A stretch of DNA of 49,787 nt from an uncultured Gemella sp. (GTDB lineage: Bacteria > Bacillota > Bacilli > Staphylococcales > Gemellaceae): assembly GCA_900555985.1 (NCBI GenBank), contig USNF01000007.1:1-49787 (forward strand). Direction: 5' to 3'. Below the pieces are notes generated by a model. The model was not told the origin of the DNA, made no database searches, and saw nothing but the letters and a program-made list of their open reading frames with translations. Positions 15,678 through 24,150 of the stretch are shown here, piece after piece. Every line of letters starts with the position of its first letter. Position 1 is the stretch's first letter. The translations under genes and the position numbers were made by a program.

Positions 15678-16832
15678 ATGAAATTAAATTCATTAGCGAA
15701 ATTTTCTTTACTTAGTATCTCTATTTTACTTATGTCACATCTTGCGATTTCACCTGTTATTCCAAATTTATACAGGTTATATAACACACAAAATCCTAAT
15801 ATTGGATTAGCTTCTGTTGAATCACTAGCTACTATACCAGCAATGATGATTACAGTATTTGTACTATTAAGTAATTTTATTATTAAAGGAATTGGCAAAA
15901 AAAATACAGTACTTCTTGGTCTAGCCATAATCTTCATTTTCGGCTTAGTACCAGTTTTTACAACAAATTTTAAAATTGTTTTTATTAGTAGATTACTTCT
16001 TGGTGCAGGAATTGGATTATTTAATTCTTTATCAATTAGTATGATCAGTGACTTTTTTGATGAAAATACTCGTGGGTCTATGATAGGAATGCGTACTGCA
16101 TTTTTAAATATTGGTAAAGCTCTAACTACATTTATTTCTGGATATTTACTTATATATGGAGTTCAATACACATTCTTAGTTTACGCTCTAGCATTACCAA
16201 TATTTATTTTATTTTTAGTATTTGTTCCAAATCCTAAAAATAATGAGAGTAAACAAATAAGTATTAAGTTCCATAAAGAGACAATAATCTTAACACTATT
16301 AACACTTCTCGTTGGTATTTCTTATATGGGAGCGACAATAAAAATCCCTACTCTTCTTGTTGAAAAATACCATATGCATCCAGACGTTTCACGAAATTTA
16401 CTAACTATACTCGCTATAAGTGGTATATTTTCAGGATTTTTATTTGGAGAATTAGTTAAGAAATTTAAAAATTTAACACTTTCAATCATGTTATTATTTA
16501 TGACTTGTGGTAGTTTTATTTTTGCAATCTTCCACAATTCAATATTATTTACTATAGGAGCAATTTTAATTGGTATTAGCTTTGTTGGTATTATGTCATT
16601 TAACTTCTTCTATATTTCAAAAAAATTAGAAAATAAATATATAAACTTCGCTACTAGTGTTGTTTTAGTTGGTGGTAATATTGGGGTTATCTTAACACCT
16701 ATAGTACTTACTAAACTTCCTGAATTATTTAGGTTAGAAAAATACATTACACCTTTTTACTTAACTACTATACTCATGTTGATATGTACTTTAGTTAGTT
16801 ACTATACTCTAAAAGATGATAAAAAAAAATAA
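15678..16832 (+). CDS. Major facilitator superfamily exporter
   Basis: 384 residues with about 12 membrane helices. The conserved loop after helix two is degenerate (IKGIGKKNTVLLG), while RLLLGAGIGLFNSLS and TRGSMIGMRTAFLNIG fit the drug:H+ antiporter-type MFS with the RGS/RG helix-four pattern. No substrate-specific feature is visible. AAAGGAGAAGACA precedes the ATG. Single gene between a good promoter and a palindromic terminator. Confidence 0.85.
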   Translation: MKLNSLAKFSLLSISILLMSHLAISPVIPNLYRLYNTQNPNIGLASVESLATIPAMMITVFVLLSNFIIKGIGKKNTVLLGLAIIFIFGLVPVFTTNFKIVFISRLLLGAGIGLFNSLSISMISDFFDENTRGSMIGMRTAFLNIGKALTTFISGYLLIYGVQYTFLVYALALPIFILFLVFVPNPKNNESKQISIKFHKETIILTLLTLLVGISYMGATIKIPTLLVEKYHMHPDVSRNLLTILAISGIFSGFLFGELVKKFKNLTLSIMLLFMTCGSFIFAIFHNSILFTIGAILIGISFVGIMSFNFFYISKKLENKYINFATSVVLVGGNIGVILTPIVLTKLPELFRLEKYITPFYLTTILMLICTLVSYYTLKDDKKK

Positions 16833-16856
16833 CCAGTTAGAAATTTCTAACTGGTT
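16831..16856. terminator. Bidirectional terminator
   Basis: A perfect 26-base palindrome, AACCAGTTAGAAA paired with TTTCTAACTGGTT, lies between the convergent MFS and pyruvate-kinase-like genes. Confidence 0.8.
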
Positions 16857-16861
16857 TTCTT

Positions 16862-18010
16862 TTATACTCTTCTTACATTTACAAAGTCTGTTGGTGGGGT
16901 ATTTTCTTTACCTAAATCTGGTTGCCCAGCAGTTATTAAAATAAGGTCTCCCTCTTTAGCTAATCCTGATTCTTTTGAATAAAGCGAAGCATTTTCTAAC
17001 ATTTCGTCCATCATCAATGTTTTTGGTTCAATAAATGTAGTGATTCCACGAGTTAAAGCTAATTTTCTTGCTCTTTCTTTTGTTGGAACAACTGCTAAAA
17101 CTGGTACTTTTGGTCTATATTTCGCTATAAATTTTGCTGTAGAACCAGATTTAGTATAAGTAACTATGTTATTAACATCTAGAGAATCAATAATATGTTT
17201 TGTAGATAGTGAAATAACGTGAGCTATACTCATTTTTTGTTCAGAATTTTTTATATCATTTTCTGCATTTGAATCCTGAGACTCAACATATTTTATAATT
17301 CTATCAATAGTTTCTAAGGCTTCTTTTGGATAGTTACCTATCGCAGTTTCCTCAATTAACATCACTGCATCTACTCCATCAATAATCGCATTAGCAACAT
17401 CTGAAACCTCTGCTCTAGTTGGTCTTGGATTATATATCATAGAGTGCAACATTTGAGTTGTTAATATTACCTCTTTAGTATTATTATTAGCTTTTCTTAT
17501 AATTTCTTTTTGAACATTTGGTAAGTCTTGATAAGGAACTTCTACCCCAAGTTCATCACGATTAATCATAATTGAATCTGCAAAACTTATAATCTCATCG
17601 ATATTATCATAAGATTCTTTACAGTCCACTTTTACTATTAATCCAATGTCTTTTTTGTTATTTTTTTCTAGAATATCTCTAACTTTTTTAATTTCATTCA
17701 AATTACTTACAAATGGACATGCTATAAAATCTACATCATTAGCACATGCAAAATCAACATTATTCTCATCAATTTTTATTAGTTTATATTTGCTTTGTGC
17801 ATATATATGATCAATATCATAGATAATTGCTGTATTTTTATTTAATTTTTCTCTTAATTCTTTTACTCTTTTTATACGATCTATATTTTCTTCCTCAGAT
17901 CCATAATATGTATCAATTAAAACTGCATCTACAGAGCTTGCAATAATATCTTCTAAAATACTATCAGTATTAAGCCCCAAGGTTGCTATTACTTTTGATT
18001 TTCTTACCAT
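16862..18010 (-). CDS. Pyruvate kinase paralogue lacking the B domain, probably not a normal kinase
   Basis: 382 residues against about 470 for bacterial pyruvate kinase. The A and C domains are clear (GVEVPYQDLPNVQKEIIRKA, NPRPTRAEVSDVANAIIDG, IAKYRPKVPVLAVV). The roughly 100-residue B domain that caps the active site is gone, replaced by a few residues near 66-78. RLNFSHG is replaced by VLIDTYYG, and LDTKGPE by IYDIDHIY. The metal ligands differ: KIE is KVD (K127, D129) and RGDLG is RDELG (R151-G155). K127 and a Thr at 185 remain. A regulatory or moonlighting role is plausible; catalysis as in normal PK is doubtful. A genuine pyk is presumably elsewhere. Confidence 0.85.
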   Translation of the reverse strand: MVRKSKVIATLGLNTDSILEDIIASSVDAVLIDTYYGSEEENIDRIKRVKELREKLNKNTAIIYDIDHIYAQSKYKLIKIDENNVDFACANDVDFIACPFVSNLNEIKKVRDILEKNNKKDIGLIVKVDCKESYDNIDEIISFADSIMINRDELGVEVPYQDLPNVQKEIIRKANNNTKEVILTTQMLHSMIYNPRPTRAEVSDVANAIIDGVDAVMLIEETAIGNYPKEALETIDRIIKYVESQDSNAENDIKNSEQKMSIAHVISLSTKHIIDSLDVNNIVTYTKSGSTAKFIAKYRPKVPVLAVVPTKERARKLALTRGITTFIEPKTLMMDEMLENASLYSKESGLAKEGDLILITAGQPDLGKENTPPTDFVNVRRV

Positions 18011-18098
18011 TGTTCCCCATCCTATCTCAATTTTTTCTACGATAATTATAACACATTAAACTAATAATGACTAGATTCAATCGTTATCCGTCTTACAA

Positions 18099-19106
18099 CT
18101 AAAGAATTATTTCTTTCTTTTGAGGTTTTTCACTAGACTCTAAAAAATCTAAAAACTTACCAAATAGATTTTCCATCTCTTCATATGTATTTAGGTAATT
18201 AAGCTCTTTTTTTACTTTTGCTCCGCCTTTGATTCCCTTCATGTAGTACGCAGCATGTTTTCTCATCTCATGAACTGCTACTTTTTCTGGTTTGATTTCC
18301 ATAAGTCTTCTTAAGTGAAGTAAACAAACATCAATTTTTTCTCTTGGTGTTGGTTCTGGTGTTAATTCACCTGTTTCTAAATATTTAACTGTACGGTATA
18401 GCATCCATGGATTTCCTAATGCCGCTCTACCAATCATTACTGCATCACAGTTTGTATCATCTAACATTTTCTTTGCTAATTCTGGAGTTGTTACATCACC
18501 ATTACCGATTACAGGTATTTTAAGTTCTTTCTTAACATCACGAATAACATCCCAGTTAGCTTTTCCACTGTACATTTGAACTTTTGTTCTACCATGGATA
18601 GCTACTGCACTTGCACCAGCTCTTTCAGCATTACGCGCATTATCCATTACATAAATATGTTCATCATCCCATCCCATTCTCATTTTTACTGTTACTGGTT
18701 TAGATACTGAATCAACAATTCTTGAAATTACTTCATAAACTTTATCTGGATCTAACAATAATTTACTACCAGCATCAACTTTTGTAATTTTTGGTACTGG
18801 GCAGCCCATATTTAAATCTATAATATCTGCTTCTGTATTCTTATCAACATATTTTGCCGCTTCTACAAGAGTATCAATCTCTCCACCGAATATTTGTAAA
18901 CTTAACGGACGTTCTCTTGGATCGATATAAAGCATATTCATTGTTTTTTTATTATTAAATAAGATAGCTTTATCACTAACCATCTCAGCACATACTAATC
19001 CTGCACCAAACTCTTTTGCAGTAAGTCTAAAAGCCGCATTACAAACACCTGCCATCGGTGCTAACACTACTCTATTAGGAATTTCTATTTCTCTAATTTT
19101 AAACAT
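18099..19106 (-). CDS. dusB: tRNA-dihydrouridine synthase (DusB family)
   Basis: 335 residues. The TIM-barrel FMN enzyme shows LAPMAGVCNAAFR at the N-terminus, the catalytic cysteine in DLNMGCPVPKI, the phosphate-binding GNGDVTTPE and MIGRAALGNPWM. It reduces uridines in the tRNA D-loop region. It follows folK by 16 bases; the folB-folK-dusB order is common in Firmicutes. Confidence 0.94.
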   Translation of the reverse strand: MFKIREIEIPNRVVLAPMAGVCNAAFRLTAKEFGAGLVCAEMVSDKAILFNNKKTMNMLYIDPRERPLSLQIFGGEIDTLVEAAKYVDKNTEADIIDLNMGCPVPKITKVDAGSKLLLDPDKVYEVISRIVDSVSKPVTVKMRMGWDDEHIYVMDNARNAERAGASAVAIHGRTKVQMYSGKANWDVIRDVKKELKIPVIGNGDVTTPELAKKMLDDTNCDAVMIGRAALGNPWMLYRTVKYLETGELTPEPTPREKIDVCLLHLRRLMEIKPEKVAVHEMRKHAAYYMKGIKGGAKVKKELNYLNTYEEMENLFGKFLDFLESSEKPQKKEIIL

Positions 19107-19122
19107 TCTTTATCCTTTCATC

Positions 19123-19596
19123 TTATAATGTATTTTTAAAAATTCTAATCGGTTCTGTAATTTTCTCTAATGATTCTCTTATTTTCATTCCCGATATTTC
19201 AATATCACCATACATCTCTACTAATGGTGCTAATACAAAATTTCTCTCATGAATATATTTATGAGGAACAATCAATCTTTCATCATTAAAAGCTAAATCA
19301 TTAAATGTGACTATATCTATATCGATAGTTCTATTACCCCAATGTTCCTTACGAACACGACCTAGTTCTAATTCTATTTTTTGAATCGTATCAAGAAGTA
19401 CATAAGCATCTAAAGTACTTTCAACTTCGATACACATATTTAAAAAGTTTTGATCAGCTACTCCTCCCCATGCTGGAGTTTCATATACACTACTTTTTAA
19501 TTTAATTCTTATATTATTTTCTTCAATTTTTTTTAGAGCATCCTTTAAATATTGCTCTCTAGGTTCTATATTGGTTCCTAATGCTAAAATAATCAT
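19123..19596 (-). CDS. folK: 2-amino-4-hydroxy-6-hydroxymethyldihydropteridine pyrophosphokinase
   Basis: 157 residues. LALGTNIEPREQYL at the N-terminus, ETPAWGGVADQNFLN, and the signature RxxxxxxRTIDIDI seen as RKEHWGNRTIDIDIVTF identify HPPK. VPHKYIHERNFVLAPL closes the active site. It transfers pyrophosphate to the pterin in folate synthesis. One base overlaps folB, indicating translational coupling. Confidence 0.95.
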   Translation of the reverse strand: MIILALGTNIEPREQYLKDALKKIEENNIRIKLKSSVYETPAWGGVADQNFLNMCIEVESTLDAYVLLDTIQKIELELGRVRKEHWGNRTIDIDIVTFNDLAFNDERLIVPHKYIHERNFVLAPLVEMYGDIEISGMKIRESLEKITEPIRIFKNTL

Positions 19597-19976
19597 TATA
19601 ATCTGTAGAACTCCTCACGAGATATTTTTACTTCGACACCACATTTTTCAAAATGATGTCTTACAGGAGCTGCTGGTTTATTAATTTTTAATCTTATATT
19701 TTCAATTTCAGGAAAACTATCAAAAATATTTTTCAACATCTCTCCGGCTAATCTTTCTAGTAAATTAAATGTATTTTCGGTAGCCGTTTTTACAACTACA
19801 TCTGCCATATCAGCATAACTAACACTATCTGTCATATCATCACTAAATAATGCTTTTTTATAATTTAATTCACACTCAATATCAAAAATAAACTTTTGTC
19901 CAAGTCTATTTTCTTCTTCAAATAATCCGTGATTAGCAAATACTTCAAGGCCATCTATAAATAACATTGTTTTCAT
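19596..19976 (-). CDS. folB: Dihydroneopterin aldolase
   Basis: 126 residues. LEVFANHGLFEEENRLGQKF contains the conserved GxxxxE active-site region, SYADMADVV follows, and NKPAAPVRHHFEKCGVEV holds the catalytic Lys. FolB makes 6-hydroxymethyl-dihydropterin, the FolK substrate, so the two overlapping genes encode consecutive steps. GAGGGG lies eight bases before the ATG. folE and folP are not in the window. Confidence 0.95.
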   Translation of the reverse strand: MKTMLFIDGLEVFANHGLFEEENRLGQKFIFDIECELNYKKALFSDDMTDSVSYADMADVVVKTATENTFNLLERLAGEMLKNIFDSFPEIENIRLKINKPAAPVRHHFEKCGVEVKISREEFYRL

Positions 19977-20075
19977 GATTAAAACCCCTCAATCATTATT
20001 TTGATTAACTATAAAATTTTATCATATTTCTAGTTTTTTCTCTATTAATTATACTTCTAATATCATCATTTATAA

Positions 20076-20108
20076 AAAAATCAACTCCAATTAATAGAGT
20101 TGATTTTT
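20076..20108 (-). terminator. Terminator of the LPXTG nuclease gene
   Basis: The arms AAAATCAACTC and GAGTTGATTTT flank a short AT-rich loop; T residues follow on the minus strand. Confidence 0.7.
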
Positions 20109-20136
20109 AGTTTATTTAAAAATATTTATTTTTAGA

Positions 20137-22296
20137 CTAATTATTTCGTTTTTTTCTTCCTAAGAAGAACGCAGCGATTGCACCAAATATTCCTAAACCA
20201 AATGAACTAGATGAATCTAATCCTGTTTTTGGTAATACCCCTTTTTTATTTGTATGTGATTTAATTTTAGCTTTCCCTTTGTGGCTAACAGCACTTAATT
20301 TTGTTATATTTTGTACTGCTGAAGATGTATTACCTTGTGTATTTTTAGGTTTATTAGGAGTTACTTCTGGATCAACCACTTCTTCTGATTTACTAAAGTC
20401 TATTTGAACCACTACTGGATCATGGTCTGATGCTCTTCCATGTTCTTCCATAAATGATGCATTAATGTGTACCGGAGAGAATAATACTCTATCCTTAATA
20501 TTTTTAGAAACTAGAATATTATCTAAACTTTGGTTACTTCCACGATAGAAGTATGAGTATCTATCACCCGCTTCATGTTCCGCCATTAAGTTCACAAGCT
20601 CATTACCTACGATTGTTTTTACTGTATCAGAGAATTCAAAGTCATTAAAGTCTCCTGTTAAAACAAATTTTAAATTAGGATTTTGACGTAATCCCTCTCT
20701 AACAAATGCATTTAATAATTTTGCTTCTTCTACACGTTGTGCCTTAGTATTTTCTACTGCTGGTTGATTAGATCCATATACTGCATCATCTCCTAATTTT
20801 GATTTTAGGTGGTTTGCTATAACTACTATTCTTTCACCTTTGAAATCAAATTCAGCAGCTAATGATTTTCTTACTTTTTCAAAGTTTATATTAGTTGGAT
20901 CGATTCTTGCTGGGTTTTTTTCTAAATGTCCATCTACAAAACGTGCAGCTTCTTCACTTCCACCTTTATCTTTTCCGATAAGAGTTACTCTATTAGGATT
21001 GTATAAGTATGCAACCCTAATATTTGAACCTGGTTTTCCTCCATCTTTTCCATCAATTGGAGCTACTTCAGTATATTTATATTCTGGTCCACCAAAACTT
21101 TTAATTCTATCCGCTAGTTTTTCTCCACTTTTAACACCTTCTACAGTTCCGTCATTTACTCCACCATTATTATCTTGAACTTCAATTAATGTAATAATAT
21201 CTGGGCTATGAACTTCATTTATAAATGACTTAGCAATTTTATCTACTTTTTCTTCTGGTGTTTCGTCTCTTCCTTTGCTATTTGCAGAAAAGTTTTCGAT
21301 ATTATATGAAGCTATAGTTAACTTGTCTTCTGCTGGATATATTTTTGATACTTCACGTTTTAAACCACCATCTTGTACTTTCGGTACTTTGTATGGATCA
21401 ATTCTATATGTTTTATATCTATATGTAAATACCCCTGTAATATCTTCATTAAAGTAATCTTTAGCTTTTGCTACTACATTTTTCCCAACTTCAATAGCTA
21501 TTGTCTCGGTATTTTGAACACCTGGACGAAGATTTACTCCACCAATATTGTTTAATTTTTGTCCATTATAGTTTCCTGGTAATACATAGATATCACCTTT
21601 ATATTGTGGCCCCAAAATTTTAGGTTTATTAATATTAACACGCATTCCTTCTAAGCTTTCAAAATAATCTAAAGCTTCATTTTCAGGATCATATTTTGTT
21701 GGTGTTTTATCAACCACATCTTTAGGTATTTTTTCAGAAAACTCAACTGCATCTGGTAATGCCGCTACACCTAGTTTTGTAATTGTAGCATTAATGATTT
21801 GAGTTACAGTTAGACTACCTACCGGTGCTTTAAAAGTTTGTCCTGATCTAACAGCATACTCTTCTAAATACCCTTCTTTTACTGTCCCTTGAACTTTTAA
21901 TAAATCTCCAGTTTTTACTTTATCTTTTGATGCAACATATAAGGCATCTGATGTTTTTGGGTTATTATCTGAAACTTTATCTTGTACATAAAAACCAGAT
22001 CTATCTGTTTTAGTAACAACTACATTATTAACTATTACCTCACGACCAACTAGTGGACTTTGGTGACTTTCTCCTTGAATTTCGCCAATATTAGCAACCT
22101 CTTTAGGTGCAGTTGCTTGAGCATTAGTTACTCCTGTATTTGGTGTTCCATTATTTCCATTAGTATTAGCAGGTGCTACTACTTCAGTTTTTACTTCTGC
22201 CGCAGCCACTTGATTTGTTTCAGCAGCTAAATAAGTTGCTCCAACTCCTCCTAATACAGCACTAGCTAAAAATATTGATAATTTATACTTCTTCAC
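20137..22296 (-). CDS. Cell-wall-anchored (LPXTG) endonuclease/exonuclease/phosphatase-family nuclease
   Basis: 719 residues. A signal peptide ends at AAA (about residue 33). Residues ~75-170 resemble an OB-fold, with GREVIVNNVVVTKTDRSGFYVQD. An EEP nuclease domain spans ~325-635 with SYNIENFS, ITLIEVQDN, VIANHLKSK, LTGDFNDFE and SDHDPVV, the standard metal-dependent active site. A linker leads to LPKTG at 688-692, a hydrophobic span and RKKRNN, so sortase A should anchor it. The layout matches streptococcal surface DNases that degrade extracellular DNA. Single gene. Confidence 0.92.
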   Translation of the reverse strand: MKKYKLSIFLASAVLGGVGATYLAAETNQVAAAEVKTEVVAPANTNGNNGTPNTGVTNAQATAPKEVANIGEIQGESHQSPLVGREVIVNNVVVTKTDRSGFYVQDKVSDNNPKTSDALYVASKDKVKTGDLLKVQGTVKEGYLEEYAVRSGQTFKAPVGSLTVTQIINATITKLGVAALPDAVEFSEKIPKDVVDKTPTKYDPENEALDYFESLEGMRVNINKPKILGPQYKGDIYVLPGNYNGQKLNNIGGVNLRPGVQNTETIAIEVGKNVVAKAKDYFNEDITGVFTYRYKTYRIDPYKVPKVQDGGLKREVSKIYPAEDKLTIASYNIENFSANSKGRDETPEEKVDKIAKSFINEVHSPDIITLIEVQDNNGGVNDGTVEGVKSGEKLADRIKSFGGPEYKYTEVAPIDGKDGGKPGSNIRVAYLYNPNRVTLIGKDKGGSEEAARFVDGHLEKNPARIDPTNINFEKVRKSLAAEFDFKGERIVVIANHLKSKLGDDAVYGSNQPAVENTKAQRVEEAKLLNAFVREGLRQNPNLKFVLTGDFNDFEFSDTVKTIVGNELVNLMAEHEAGDRYSYFYRGSNQSLDNILVSKNIKDRVLFSPVHINASFMEEHGRASDHDPVVVQIDFSKSEEVVDPEVTPNKPKNTQGNTSSAVQNITKLSAVSHKGKAKIKSHTNKKGVLPKTGLDSSSSFGLGIFGAIAAFFLGRKKRNN

Positions 22297-22393
22297 AATT
22301 GATACTCCTTGTATTTAAGTTTATTTGTCTACACTAATTATTTTACTATCTTTTTTTAAGTTAGTAAATATAAAATTGTTAACCCTTACAAAA

Positions 22394-22427
22394 AAATCTT
22401 TAATGCAATTAATCACATTAAAGATTT
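22394..22427 (-). terminator. Terminator of ssb
   Basis: A 12-bp stem, AAATCTTTAATG (22394-22405) with CATTAAAGATTT (22416-22427), is followed by Ts on the minus strand. Confidence 0.8.
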
Positions 22428-22452
22428 CTACCAATCTAAATTACTTTTATCC

Positions 22453-22821
22453 TTATTGACCTAAAACAAATACATCCTCTATTTGTTTTTCTTCTTTTTT
22501 ATTACCTTTACTTAAGAATGATATTTTAGTAGCAATAACTGACATTTGATAATGATTAACACCGTTTTTATCTTTGTAAACATTATTACTCAATGTACCT
22601 ATGACATTCAATAAACTACCTTTATCACAATACTTAGCAGTATTTTCCGCAACTTTACCAAATGCTGTAAATTCTAAAAAGTCAGTTTCATATTCACCAT
22701 CTTTTTTTCTATAATCTGATTGTACAGCTAGAGTTGCTTTTAAATAGTTCTTTCCATTTTCACTCTCTCTGAGTTCTGGTTTTTTTACTAGTCTTCCTAT
22801 TAGTATAACTTGATTTAACAT
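22453..22821 (-). CDS. ssb: Single-stranded DNA-binding protein, short form without the acidic tail
   Basis: 122 residues. LNQVILIGRLVKKPELR, FLEFTAFGKVAENTAKYCDKGSLLNVIG and the following strands form the usual OB-fold. The C-terminus ends in EDVFVLGQ and lacks the glycine-rich linker and DDDIPF-type tip that replicative SSB uses to recruit partners. In this it resembles B. subtilis SsbB, the competence SSB. It is not beside rpsF/rpsR, the normal home of the main ssb. A competence role is inference. Confidence 0.88.
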   Translation of the reverse strand: MLNQVILIGRLVKKPELRESENGKNYLKATLAVQSDYRKKDGEYETDFLEFTAFGKVAENTAKYCDKGSLLNVIGTLSNNVYKDKNGVNHYQMSVIATKISFLSKGNKKEEKQIEDVFVLGQ

Positions 22822-22892
22822 ATATTTTCCTCCCTAAAGTAATTTAGATTGTATAAAAACATATAAAAAATTTTAGTTATACTATTTTAAAT

Positions 22893-23177
22893 TTACTTAG
22901 TTATTAAAGTAACAAATACTTCACCATCTGTTAAAAACTCTGCGTTTATATAGTTGTCTCCATCAAAGTGAAGAACTTTACCAGGTTCTACTTTATGAAC
23001 TTCTGTGTCATTTAAATGAACTTCAACCTCACCTTTTACAACAGTGAATACTACTAGTGCTTCTGGGTGATTATGTTTTTGAATTAAATCACCTTTTTTC
23101 CCTACTTTTTTAACTAGTTTAAAGCGGTCGTGTTTTTTTAATAAACCTTTATCTTGAAAAATTGTTCCTACTTCCAT
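22893..23177 (-). CDS. Small cupin-domain protein
   Basis: 94 residues forming a single cupin barrel. KHNHPEALVVFTVVKGEVEVHLND supplies motif 1 (H-x-H and the downstream Glu), and PGKVLHFDGDNYINAEFLTDGEVFV resembles motif 2 with the second His replaced. Stand-alone cupins bind metals or small ligands; no function can be assigned. It lies 37 bases after a methyltransferase gene on the same strand and may share its message. AAAGGAG precedes the ATG. Confidence 0.82.
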   Translation of the reverse strand: MEVGTIFQDKGLLKKHDRFKLVKKVGKKGDLIQKHNHPEALVVFTVVKGEVEVHLNDTEVHKVEPGKVLHFDGDNYINAEFLTDGEVFVTLITK

Positions 23178-23214
23178 GTTATTTCTCCTTTAATTTTAAA
23201 TACTTGTATTTTTA

Positions 23215-23970
23215 TTATAACGCTTTTTTATTTACAAAACAAATAAAATTTAAATCTTTTTCTAATTTACTAAATGTAGTTTTCATTTTAATAAATTGAG
23301 CTCTATTTTCTGATTTTAAACCATTTTTTAATATTCTTAAAGTATTTGTTAGACCTTCATCTGTAATCATTCCTTTAGGGTCCATAAGAGTTAGCTCATC
23401 CTGAAGAAAATTAACAGTAGTAAAACCTATTTGTGAGAACAACTCTTTCCATTCATTTTGTGGCAGAGGGAAAACACTAATATTTATTGCTTCAGATAAT
23501 TGTTTTCTTGTTTCCTCATAATTATTTACTAATGCAATATCATGTGTTAAAAGCAGTCCACCTGGTTTTAGTACTCTAAGATATTCTTTAAGCGCTCTTT
23601 CCTTACTCTTATTACTAAACATTGTTAGCATTGCTTCATTAATAATATAATCAAAAGTATTATCAGGAAACTTCATTCTGAAGGCATCTGCTTTTATAAA
23701 TTTAATATTTTGATATTGATATTTTGATAGTTCTTCGTTAGCTTCTTGTATAGCTTCTTTATCAACATCTATTCCTACAAAAATTATTTTTGGATATTTC
23801 TTAGCTAATTCAATTAAATTAACTCCTTTATTACATGCAACTTCTAAAACTACATCCCCTTCTTTAAATGCTGCGTGAGCTAAAAGAAAGTTTGTACCTC
23901 TAACTCCACCAGGACGCAATTTTGTTTTTCCTAATTTTTTCAAAAACTTATGACCCGCTTCTTTTTTCAT
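23215..23970 (-). CDS. Class I SAM-dependent methyltransferase
   Basis: 251 residues. Motif I appears as VLEVACNKGVNLIEL (glycine-poor for this family), strand two ends in FVGIDVDKEAI, and FIKADAFRMKFPDNTFDYIINEAML gives motifs II and III, with LRVLKPGGLLLTHDIALV after them. The layout is that of UbiE/MenG-like enzymes but the substrate is unknown. It is upstream of the cupin gene. A near-perfect Fur-type box lies 76 bases before its start, so iron control is possible. Confidence 0.85.
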   Translation of the reverse strand: MKKEAGHKFLKKLGKTKLRPGGVRGTNFLLAHAAFKEGDVVLEVACNKGVNLIELAKKYPKIIFVGIDVDKEAIQEANEELSKYQYQNIKFIKADAFRMKFPDNTFDYIINEAMLTMFSNKSKERALKEYLRVLKPGGLLLTHDIALVNNYEETRKQLSEAINISVFPLPQNEWKELFSQIGFTTVNFLQDELTLMDPKGMITDEGLTNTLRILKNGLKSENRAQFIKMKTTFSKLEKDLNFICFVNKKAL

Positions 23971-24045
23971 TTAATTCCACTCCTATTAATATAAATCTTT
24001 ACTCTTTATTTTATAACAATATGCACAATATTACTAGTGTTTTAT

Positions 24046-24060
24046 TGATAATGATTATTA
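24046..24060 (-). promoter_or_regulatory. Candidate Fur box upstream of the methyltransferase-cupin pair
   Basis: TGATAAT-G-ATTATTA matches the Fur 7-1-7 consensus TGATAAT-N-ATTATCA at 14 of 15 positions. It lies beyond the terminator of the next gene, so it belongs to the methyltransferase promoter region. Confidence 0.5.
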
Positions 24061-24105
24061 TTTTTGTTTTTTTGTAGGATTATATAACTTAATCTGCGTA
24101 TATAA

Positions 24106-24131
24106 AAAGCACCCTTCTTAAAGGGTGCTTT
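24106..24131 (-). terminator. Terminator of the PLA2-like gene
   Basis: An 11-bp stem, AAAGCACCCTT (24106-24116) with AAGGGTGCTTT (24121-24131) and a CTTA loop; an A/T run follows on the minus strand. Confidence 0.85.
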
Positions 24132-24150
24132 GAAAAAAGACTAAATAATA

